From an uncultured Planctomycetales bacterium (GTDB lineage: Bacteria; Planctomycetota; Planctomycetia; Pirellulales; S012-138): 21,399 nucleotides of DNA. This document shows positions 1 to 6,869 of this stretch, in pieces. The stretch lies in NCBI GenBank assembly GCA_937982665.1, contig CALJLD010000147.1, positions 1-21,399 of the forward strand, given 5' to 3'. A program made the position numbers and the translations under genes. The notes below the pieces were generated by a model. That model searched no databases, was not told the DNA's origin, and saw nothing but the letters and a program-made list of their open reading frames with translations. Position 1 is the stretch's first letter; every line of letters starts with the position of its first letter.

Positions 1-73
1 GCCAATCTCGGCGGGGAAATTCTTCTATTTTTTGTGGCGGTTTTTGCCTTTGGGCTGCCACTATGAAGAATAG

Positions 74-694
74 ATGAGTGAAACTTCCAGCATTGCCGAC
101 GCCGACCGCTTGATGCTCCTTGCCCTGCAAGGTGATGAAGAGTCCCGCGGGGCTCTGTTCGAGCGATATCGGCCATATCTGGAACTCCTTGCCAGGCTTG
201 AACTTGGGCACGAGTTTCAAGGCAAAATTGATACGTGTGACCTGGTTCAGGAAACCTTCCTGGAAGCTCATCGTTGCTTTGCCAGTTTCCGTGGTGAGGA
301 CGAGAAAGTGTTTGTCGCCTGGTTGCGCAGCATCCTGGCCAGACGCATGTCCTCCACAATTCGCAGATATCTGGGCGCGAAAGGCCGCGACATTCGCCGC
401 GAACGGCGGTTAGAAATGAGGTTGGACCGTTCTTCCCGGCAGCTGGACCGTGGGCTGTTCGCGCCGGGAAGCACGCCCAGTCACAAAGCCAGCCGTAGAG
501 AGCAAGGCGTAATGCTCGCCAGCATGCTGGAAGCGCTGCCGGATGATTATCGTGAAGTGATCGTCCTTCGGCATTTGGAGGAGTTGACCTTTCCGGAAAT
601 CTCCGAGCGAATGGAGCGCTCTGTCGATAGCGTGCAGAAGATCTGGGTCCGTGCCCTGGCTCGGCTGCGGCAGCAAATGGGAACAACCCTGTGA
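74..694 (+). CDS. ECF-type RNA polymerase sigma factor
   Basis: A 206-aa sigma-70 family protein of extracytoplasmic-function type, expected to redirect RNA polymerase to a specific promoter set. The N-terminal half (about residues 15-95) fits sigma region 2, including the DLVQETFLEAHR helix and the FVAWLRSILARR segment. The C-terminal half (about 145-200) fits region 4, with LPDDYREVIVLRHLEELTFPEI followed by a helix-turn-helix ending in ALARLRQQ. No anti-sigma factor is visible. Instead the stop codon overlaps the GTG start of a Ser/Thr kinase by 4 nt, so the two are probably translationally coupled. ECF factors paired with Ser/Thr kinases are a known planctomycete theme. The start ATG follows a purine-rich GAAGAA stretch. 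Family call is firm; ECF subgroup and target promoters cannot be read from here. Confidence 0.93.
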   Translation: MSETSSIADADRLMLLALQGDEESRGALFERYRPYLELLARLELGHEFQGKIDTCDLVQETFLEAHRCFASFRGEDEKVFVAWLRSILARRMSSTIRRYLGAKGRDIRRERRLEMRLDRSSRQLDRGLFAPGSTPSHKASRREQGVMLASMLEALPDDYREVIVLRHLEELTFPEISERMERSVDSVQKIWVRALARLRQQMGTTL

Positions 695-3150
695 GCAACA
701 TCCCCAGCGCCAACAAGCCTGCCACCGATTCGGCGGTGGATGCCGTTGCGGCGGAACTCCGTTCGCGCGCCGCGGACTATAGTGATCCGCGGATTGTTGA
801 GCTGGTAATTGAATACGAAGAGGCGCTCCGTTCCGGCCAACAGCCGCGACGGTCCGAGTTCACCAATCGCTATCCGGAGTTGGCGCATGCCGTGGCGGCG
901 TGCCTTGACGGAGTCGATCTCGTTTACGCGGATCGCCCCTCGGTGGAGCCGCGCGTGCCGCGCGTTGACCAGCCAGTAACGGATGAGCGGCAAGAGCGGA
1001 TCGATACCGGCGCGGCGCCCTTGGGTGATTTCCGCATTGTGCGGGAACTCGCCCGAGGCGGAATGGGCGTTGTCTACGAAGCCGAGCAACTTTCGCTGGG
1101 GCGGCGCGTCGCGCTCAAGGTGCTGCCCTTCGCGGCGACGATTGACGAGCGGCAACTGCAGCGGTTCAAGCTGGAAGCCCAAGCCGCCGCGCTGTTGCAT
1201 CATAATCACATTGTGCCGGTCTATGCCGTCGGCTGTGAACGCGGCGTACACTACTATGCCATGCAGCTGATCGAAGGGCAGTCTTTGGCTGTGGTGATTC
1301 GGCAACTGCGGGAACAATCGAAGAAGCGTGACGCCAACGTTTCCAAGGCGGATCACGCTTCGGACGGGGATGCCCAACCGGAAACGGAATCGCTCATTCG
1401 CGGCCGTGCGAAGGAGGAGCCAAAGCCAACAGCGGAGATCAGCGATTCGCAGCAAGCACAAGCAGCGCGGAAAGTTCCCTCTCAGACTGATGCGGATGAC
1501 GACGAAGGCGCGGATCTCGCCCAGTCGACGTTGGAGATCTCTCAGGCAGTCACCGCCGGGTTTGCTGTGACCAGCGATCGCTTTGTGCGACGCGCCGTCA
1601 CGATGATCATTCAGGCGTCCCAAGCCTTGGAACATGCTCATCAGGCGGGTGTTGTTCATCGCGATATTAAGCCAGCCAACTTGCTTGTCGATAAGACCGG
1701 CCGCGTTTGGGTGACGGACTTCGGGCTGGCACAAATTCAAGCGGATATCAACCTGACCCGCTCCGGCGACATGCTGGGAACGCTCCGCTACATGAGCCCT
1801 GAACAGGCAGGCGGCAACAAGGCCACGCTGGATCATCGCACCGATGTCTACTCACTGGGCGCCACGCTCTACGAATTGTTGACGCTGGCTCCGGTGTTCG
1901 CCGGCGAAACCCAGCAGGAGCTGCTGTATCAAATCTTGAACGATGAGCCGCGTGGATTGCGCGAAAAGAACCGCGCGATTTCGACCGAGCTGGAAACCGT
2001 CGTGCTCAAGTCGTTGAGCAAAAATCCGGCCGAGCGCTACGCTTCCGCGGACGCATTCGCCGCGGACTTGCAACGCTTTCTCGATCATCAGCCGATTGTT
2101 GCTCGGCGGCCAACGATGATTGACCGCGCTCGCAAGTGGTCGCGCAGGCATCCTTCCGTGGCTATCGCCACTGGCGTGCTGCTGGTGGTGATTGCGGTGG
2201 CCCTGTCCATCAGCAATCGCCTGATCTCCGACGAGCAAGAGAAGACCAACGCCGCATTGCTGGCAGAGCGACAACGAGCGAACGAAGCGGAACAAAGCTT
2301 TCAACAAGCGCGGGACGCGGTTGACGCTTTGTTTCAAATCAGTGAGGAAGAACTCGCCGGAGCCGGCCCGGATCAGGACATCGCCAGGCGGCGCGTCCTG
2401 GAAGTTGTGCTTAGCCACTATCAGGAGTTTATCGAACAGCGCAAAGACGATCCCGAGTCTCAGGCGGATTTGGAGCACGATCAACAAACCGTTGAGCGCA
2501 TCTTGCATGAACTGACGGTGATTCAGCAGTCGATGCGATTGCGGTTGCTGGACTCGCCCATTGTGCGACAAGAGTTGAAACTTACGCCTGAGCAGGAAGC
2601 GCCCATATCGGAGCTGAATGCGGAGCGCCGCAAACGCGAACGCGCACAGTGGCCCGGTTCTCCCGATGCGGCCGACGACGAACAACTGCGTAACCAGATG
2701 ATCGAAGCAGCCCAAGTTGACGAACAGCAAGTTCGCGAGATTCTTACCGCCGAACAAGAAGCTCGATTCCAACAATTGGCAATTCAGGCGATGGGCCTGG
2801 CCGCATTCAAAGAGCCTGAGATTGTTGATGCCTTGGAATTGGCTCCGGATCAACGCAGGGAGATCCGCGCGATAGAACGTTCCTTTTTTTGGGGGCGTGG
2901 CGGGCGAGGCCGTGGCGGTCGCGGACGCCGCAATGGGGATTTCGGCAACCGTGGTTCGCGCGATCAAATGTCGCCATCGGATCAGTTTGGCCGACAAGCC
3001 AACGGCGTCGCTCGGGCGCTGACTGTCTTGACGGAAGCTCAGCGCAACAAATGGCAGGAGTTGATCGGTGAACCGCTGCCTGGCATTGAAGAAATGGGCC
3101 AGCGACGTGGACGTCGCGGTCCGCGGCGCGACGGGCCGGAAGAGGAATGA
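691..3150 (+). CDS. Transmembrane Ser/Thr protein kinase with LTxxQ-type C-terminal module
   Basis: An 819-aa Hanks-type kinase starting at GTG inside the sigma-factor stop. Residues about 114-460 form the kinase domain: Gly-rich loop GGMGVVYEAE at 123-132, ATP lysine K143 in VALK, catalytic HRDIKPAN at 323-330 (D325), DFG at 343-345, and SPEQ in place of APE at 369-372. An insert of about 85 polar, charged residues (about 209-294) lies ahead of the HRD helix. One membrane span lies at about 489-509. The part beyond it, presumably outside the cytoplasm, is predicted coiled coil (about 512-610) followed by helices with LTPEQ (631-635), LTAEQ (685-689), LAPDQ (717-721) and LTEAQ (780-784) motifs. 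An Arg-Gly-rich stretch (about 735-750) interrupts them. The last motif, ending W788...IGEP, has a counterpart in the CotH protein downstream. Kinase activity is well supported; the ligand is unknown. It probably acts with the coupled ECF factor. Confidence 0.94.
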   Translation: MSNIPSANKPATDSAVDAVAAELRSRAADYSDPRIVELVIEYEEALRSGQQPRRSEFTNRYPELAHAVAACLDGVDLVYADRPSVEPRVPRVDQPVTDERQERIDTGAAPLGDFRIVRELARGGMGVVYEAEQLSLGRRVALKVLPFAATIDERQLQRFKLEAQAAALLHHNHIVPVYAVGCERGVHYYAMQLIEGQSLAVVIRQLREQSKKRDANVSKADHASDGDAQPETESLIRGRAKEEPKPTAEISDSQQAQAARKVPSQTDADDDEGADLAQSTLEISQAVTAGFAVTSDRFVRRAVTMIIQASQALEHAHQAGVVHRDIKPANLLVDKTGRVWVTDFGLAQIQADINLTRSGDMLGTLRYMSPEQAGGNKATLDHRTDVYSLGATLYELLTLAPVFAGETQQELLYQILNDEPRGLREKNRAISTELETVVLKSLSKNPAERYASADAFAADLQRFLDHQPIVARRPTMIDRARKWSRRHPSVAIATGVLLVVIAVALSISNRLISDEQEKTNAALLAERQRANEAEQSFQQARDAVDALFQISEEELAGAGPDQDIARRRVLEVVLSHYQEFIEQRKDDPESQADLEHDQQTVERILHELTVIQQSMRLRLLDSPIVRQELKLTPEQEAPISELNAERRKRERAQWPGSPDAADDEQLRNQMIEAAQVDEQQVREILTAEQEARFQQLAIQAMGLAAFKEPEIVDALELAPDQRREIRAIERSFFWGRGGRGRGGRGRRNGDFGNRGSRDQMSPSDQFGRQANGVARALTVLTEAQRNKWQELIGEPLPGIEEMGQRRGRRGPRRDGPEEE

Positions 3151-3178
3151 TTCCGGATAAACAATGACAACATGACCT

Positions 3179-3210
3179 AACGTTACACGATGACAACGTA
3201 ACACGATGAC
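3179..3210. repeat. 16-bp tandem repeat, two copies
   Basis: The 16-mers AACGTTACACGATGAC (3179-3194) and AACGTAACACGATGAC (3195-3210) are adjacent and differ at one base. A degraded third copy may follow (AACGAAACACG, from about 3213). The array starts about 29 nt after the kinase stop. The GTTAC and GTAAC segments are also complementary, so a weak hairpin is possible. Function is unknown. Confidence 0.75.
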
Positions 3211-3279
3211 CCAACGAAACACGGCGCCCTGACCCTGCCGGATGGATAGAAAACTGGATGGCCGTCCGCAGGTCGCTCA

Positions 3280-3310
3280 ACTTCCCGCGCTTCACCGCGG
3301 CGCGGGGAGT
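3280..3310 (+). terminator. Stable GC-rich hairpin after the kinase gene
   Basis: ACTTCCCGCGC (3280-3290) pairs with GCGCGGGGAGT (3300-3310) across a 9-nt loop. This gives an 11-bp stem with one G-U pair. No run of T follows on either strand, so it is not a textbook intrinsic terminator. It could be a Rho-independent-like pause, an mRNA 3' stabiliser or part of the leader of the next gene. The pairing is read directly; the role is inference. Confidence 0.4.
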
Positions 3311-3535
3311 GGGCGCTAGTTTCCTCAGGGAGTCACATTCACAAATCAGGCTATTCCGTTTGACGCATGTTGTGCGAAAATGAAGTTTGCGTGAAATCAC
3401 CTGAAAGTGCTTGACTAATTGCCAGTGGCACCGCAGCCGCACGCCGTCATTCCACTTTTACTGACACCCGATTTGCGCGTGGCGAGGCGCGAACCGGACG
3501 AACAGCGGCTCGCCAATTCTTGAAAGAACACGTCA

Positions 3536-4225
3536 ATGCCGGAATGGCTAAAAGATTCGTTCACTGCCGGAACATCCCATTCGCTGCGAGAGATCATCGT
3601 CCGAGCGCTGGTAGCGGCGGCTTGCGGAGTGCTGGTCGCGCTGATCTACCGGCTATCCCACGGCAAGCACAAGAAGGACCCGCATCCGCTTCAGGCAACT
3701 CTGTTGATTCTCACTGTGTTGATCGCTTTGGTTTCCATGGTGATTGGGGAGAGCGTTGCCCGCGCGTTCAGTCTCGTGGGCGCTTTGTCCATCGTCCGCT
3801 TTCGCACGGTTGTGGATGATACGCGCGACACCGCGTTTGTTATCTTTGCCGTGATCATGGGCATGGCCTCTGGCATCGGACAAATTCTCATCCCTGCTGT
3901 CGGCATTCCCATTGTTGGCGTCGTGGCGATTGCCTTGTCGACGAACTCGCAATCGGCCAAGTCTCGCAAAGCGGTTGCCAGTCGCAGAAAACCGAGACAC
4001 AAGCTCGTCCTGCGTCTGGCCACGGAGCATGACCAACAAGGACTGGCGGATTGCCTGGCCACTTATCTGGAAAGTCATCGTGTCGACTCCGCGCGCACGG
4101 TCAGTCAGGGCACCGCTGTTGAAATCACGTATCGCGGCAAACTGCGAGACACGGCCGAACTTGCCAAGTGCGTTGCCGACATTCGCCGCATTCCCGGCGT
4201 GCAGGAGGTTGAGTTGCGAACGTAA
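3536..4225 (+). CDS. DUF4956 family integral membrane protein
   Basis: A 229-aa protein with hydrophobic segments at about 22-44, 52-72 and 98-135, then a soluble C-terminal domain of about 85 residues. The signature of the family is present in the loop before the last membrane region: GALSIVRFRTVVDD at 82-95 followed by TRDTAF at 96-101. Family function is not established. Such genes are commonly found beside CotH-family genes and VTC-type polyphosphate polymerase genes; here a CotH gene follows 146 nt downstream, but no VTC gene lies between. The C-terminal part (residues about 155-229, ending VQEVELRT) resembles the small alpha/beta regulatory tail seen in MgtC-like or ACT-like proteins, but this is only an impression. 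The start at ATG 3536 has only a weak Shine-Dalgarno sequence. Confidence 0.85.
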   Translation: MPEWLKDSFTAGTSHSLREIIVRALVAAACGVLVALIYRLSHGKHKKDPHPLQATLLILTVLIALVSMVIGESVARAFSLVGALSIVRFRTVVDDTRDTAFVIFAVIMGMASGIGQILIPAVGIPIVGVVAIALSTNSQSAKSRKAVASRRKPRHKLVLRLATEHDQQGLADCLATYLESHRVDSARTVSQGTAVEITYRGKLRDTAELAKCVADIRRIPGVQEVELRT

Positions 4226-4371
4226 CCACACCAATTGCTTGAAGTATCCCCGTTTCTTTGAAGTATGCACGTCAACAGCCATGCCTTTCGACAACATGTC
4301 CCACAGAATCCCTGCGTGGTTCCTATCAAACAACTTGCGTGTCTATTGTTTTTGAGTTCAAAGGAAAACCA

Positions 4372-6834
4372 ATGCACCAGCGTTTTCATATTTGCGTCGT
4401 GATGGCAAGTTGTGTGGTCGTCGCGTTGGCGGCCTACGCATCCCTTGCTCAAGATGACGGTCCCAGGCGTCCGACTGGCCAAAGTTCTCAAGATGGTCCT
4501 GGTCCTCAAGATGGTTTTGGCAGACAAGGCCCTCCAGGTTTTCGGCCTGGCGGTCCCCCGCAGGACTTCCGCGGTCCTTTTGGGCCCAGACCGTTTGTTG
4601 AGCCCATTGCCGAGCTGGTGTTGATGCCGGAAGTTCGCGATGAACTGGAACTGACGCGGGAGCAAATCCCAGTCGCGGAGCGCTTGCGCAGTGATTGGGA
4701 TGAAGCGCTGCAAGCCAGCATGGCCAACTTTGGTCCTCCTCCCAATGGCGATTTTTCCCAGATGGAAGAGATGTTCGCCAAGGCGCGCGAACAAATGGAA
4801 GCAGCCAACGAGAAAGCGCTTGCGGAGTTGAAACAGTCCTTGAGCGAGGACCAGTTTGCCCGACTGAACCAATTGCGATTGCAACGCGGCGGACCGGAAG
4901 TCTTGCTGGTGGAAGACACCGCCAGGCAACTGCAGTTGACCGAAGACCAGGTGGCGACGATTCAGGACCTCGCCGAGGGAGGCTTTGGGCCCGGCTCGCC
5001 ACGTTTGGTGGAAGACCCCAAACGCGAGGCGCTTGCCGCGCTCAGCGAGGAACAGCAAGAAACCTGGCGGACAATGATTGGCCAGCCTTTTGAGTTCCCA
5101 CCTCAACAGGATTTCCAACAGGGACGGCGCGGTGGCCGAGGACGTGGTGGATTTGGCCGCGGCATGAATCGGGAAGAGCAAAAGTTCGTGGATAAGTTTG
5201 ACGCCAACGCAGATGGTTGGCTCAACGCGGAAGAACGCGCCGCGGCACGCGCGGACATGCCTGAGGCCGGCGAGAATGGCCGTGGTGGATTTGGCCGACG
5301 AGGTGGCTTCGGACGTGGCGGCCGTGAACCAGGCACGCCTGGCCCCAAAGTTTCTCCTGAAGATGTGCAGCCTTTGGCAGATACCGATCTCTACTCTCCC
5401 AACGTGCTGCGCACGATCTTCCTCGATTTCGAGAACGAGGATTGGGAAGAAGAGTTGGAAGCCTTTCACAATTCGGACGTGGAAGTGCCAGCCACGATGA
5501 CCGTCGACGGTATGACGTACGAGAACGTTGGCATTCACTTCCGCGGGATGTCGTCCTATATGGGCGTGTCGCGCGGGTCCAAGCGTTCGCTCAACGTCGA
5601 AATCGACTTCGTCAATAAAGATCAACAGCTCTATGGTTACGAGACGCTGAACCTCCTCAACCTCAATGGCGATCCTTCGTTCTTGAGTTCGGTGCTGTAT
5701 TCGCACATTGCCAGGCAATACATCCCCGCGCCCAAGGCGAATCTGGTCAAGGTTGTCATCAACGGCGAAAGCTGGGGCGTTTTCGCCAACGTGCAACAAT
5801 ATGACAAGGTCTTCATCCAAGAGAACTTCGGCATGAAAGGCACACGCTGGAAGGTGCAGGGATCGCCCGGCGGACGTGGTGGTTTGGAATACCTTGGCGA
5901 TGACGTCGAAGACTACAAACGCATCTACACGATGAAATCCAACGACGGCGAAGAAGCCTGGACGAAGTTGATTGAGCTGTGCAAGACGCTCAATGAAACG
6001 CCGCCGGAAGAGTTGGTGGCGGCGCTGGAGCCGATGATGGACATCGACGAAGTGCTGTGGTTCCTCGCTCTGGACAACGCCACGTCCAACAGTGACGGCT
6101 ACTGGACCAGGGCGAGCGACTATTACATCTTCCTGGGCGAGGACGGAAAGTTCCGTCTGATTCCGCATGACATGAACGAGGCCTTCCATGCTCGCGGCGG
6201 AGGGCCAGGACGTGGTGGCAATCGTGGACGCCGTGGACCTGGTGGTCCCGAAGCCGGTCCCCCGGACCAACGTCGCGGTGGCGAAGAACTCGTAGACGCC
6301 CAACTTGATCAAGATCCAAGCGATCAAGATCAGCGTGGTGGGCAACGTGGCCAGGGTCGACGTGGCCAAGATCAACGTGGGCAAGATCAACGAGGACAGG
6401 ATCAGCGAGGTGGGCAACGCGGATTTGGCCCGCCGGATGGACAGCAAGGTCGGGGACGAGGCCGTGGACGCGGAGGCTTCGGTGGCTTTGGCGGCGGCGG
6501 AGTTGAACTTGATCCGCTGGTTGCCGCGGAAGATCCCACCAAGGCGCTGTGCCATCGCTTGTTTGCCGTCCCAGAACTCCGGGCGAAGTACCTCAACTTC
6601 ATCCAGACGATTGCCAGAGATTCCATGGACTGGAAGAACATCGGCCCGGTTGTCGAAGACTATCGACAACTGATCGATGCCGAAGTTCAGGCAGACACAC
6701 GCAAGCTGACCTCGTACGAAGCATTTGTCGCAGCCGTCACCAATGAAGCCGACGCAGAGTCCGATGGACTCAAAAGCTTCTTCGACAAACGCCGCGAGTA
6801 TCTGCTCAGAGATCGTGACGCCGCGCCTCAGTAG
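4372..6834 (+). CDS. Exported CotH-family protein with LTxxQ-type module and EF-hand
   Basis: Read from ATG 4372, which has an AAGGA ribosome site and opens a clear signal peptide (about residues 1-26); a longer in-frame start at 4258 lacks both. The 820-aa product has a helical region at about 75-245 with motifs LTREQ (94-98), LSEDQ (157-161), LTEDQ (189-193) and LSEEQ (224-228), ending W232...IGQP. A Gly-Arg-rich linker follows, then an EF-hand loop at 277-288 with D277, N279, D281, N285 and E288, then another Gly-Arg-rich tract. The CotH domain runs from about 344 to the end, with HFRGMSS near 389-395, ALDNATSNSDGYW at 566-578 and IPHDMNEAF at 597-605. Inside it is a repetitive Q-D-R-G insert (about 610-725). 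CotH proteins are atypical secreted kinases in spore formers; the substrate here is unknown, and calcium binding is inferred from the EF-hand. Confidence 0.9.
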   Translation: MHQRFHICVVMASCVVVALAAYASLAQDDGPRRPTGQSSQDGPGPQDGFGRQGPPGFRPGGPPQDFRGPFGPRPFVEPIAELVLMPEVRDELELTREQIPVAERLRSDWDEALQASMANFGPPPNGDFSQMEEMFAKAREQMEAANEKALAELKQSLSEDQFARLNQLRLQRGGPEVLLVEDTARQLQLTEDQVATIQDLAEGGFGPGSPRLVEDPKREALAALSEEQQETWRTMIGQPFEFPPQQDFQQGRRGGRGRGGFGRGMNREEQKFVDKFDANADGWLNAEERAAARADMPEAGENGRGGFGRRGGFGRGGREPGTPGPKVSPEDVQPLADTDLYSPNVLRTIFLDFENEDWEEELEAFHNSDVEVPATMTVDGMTYENVGIHFRGMSSYMGVSRGSKRSLNVEIDFVNKDQQLYGYETLNLLNLNGDPSFLSSVLYSHIARQYIPAPKANLVKVVINGESWGVFANVQQYDKVFIQENFGMKGTRWKVQGSPGGRGGLEYLGDDVEDYKRIYTMKSNDGEEAWTKLIELCKTLNETPPEELVAALEPMMDIDEVLWFLALDNATSNSDGYWTRASDYYIFLGEDGKFRLIPHDMNEAFHARGGGPGRGGNRGRRGPGGPEAGPPDQRRGGEELVDAQLDQDPSDQDQRGGQRGQGRRGQDQRGQDQRGQDQRGGQRGFGPPDGQQGRGRGRGRGGFGGFGGGGVELDPLVAAEDPTKALCHRLFAVPELRAKYLNFIQTIARDSMDWKNIGPVVEDYRQLIDAEVQADTRKLTSYEAFVAAVTNEADAESDGLKSFFDKRREYLLRDRDAAPQ
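6361..6405 (+). repeat. 15-bp coding repeat (RGQDQ units) inside the CotH gene
   Basis: Three consecutive 15-bp units (6361-6375, 6376-6390, 6391-6405) each encode the pentapeptide RGQDQ, with synonymous differences. Related degenerate units extend on both sides from about 6310 to 6480. The tract sits between the IPHDMN motif and the last helices of the CotH domain, so it is a disordered loop insertion. In-frame copy-number change by slippage is plausible. Confidence 0.8.
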
Positions 6835-6869
6835 GGCGCAGCTTCCGTCATTTCCGCAACGTCAAAACC

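Larger units (their letters stand above)
3151..3535. other. Intergenic stretch between kinase and DUF4956 gene
   Basis: This 385-nt gap has no credible gene; the short ORFs crossing it have no recognisable domain and weak starts. It holds a 16-bp tandem repeat just after the kinase stop and a strong GC-rich hairpin, both listed separately. A TTGACT hexamer lies near 3413, but no matching -10 element is apparent at normal spacing. The gap suggests that the DUF4956 gene has its own promoter or is processed separately. Confidence 0.6.

Noticed and set aside
19..71. ATTCTTC / GAAGAAT complementary segments before the sigma-factor gene
   Set aside because: A 7-bp pairing across a loop of about 39 nt is weak and expected by chance, although it touches the ribosome-site region.
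547..1836. Minus-strand ORF of 429 codons across the sigma-kinase junction
   Set aside because: It covers the opposite strand of sigma region 4 and the kinase domain, both with firm motifs.
4105..6669. Minus-strand ORF of 854 codons opposite the CotH gene
   Set aside because: It is antisense to a gene with signal peptide, CotH motifs and EF-hand; its translation has long low-complexity Ser/Thr/Ala stretches and no domain.
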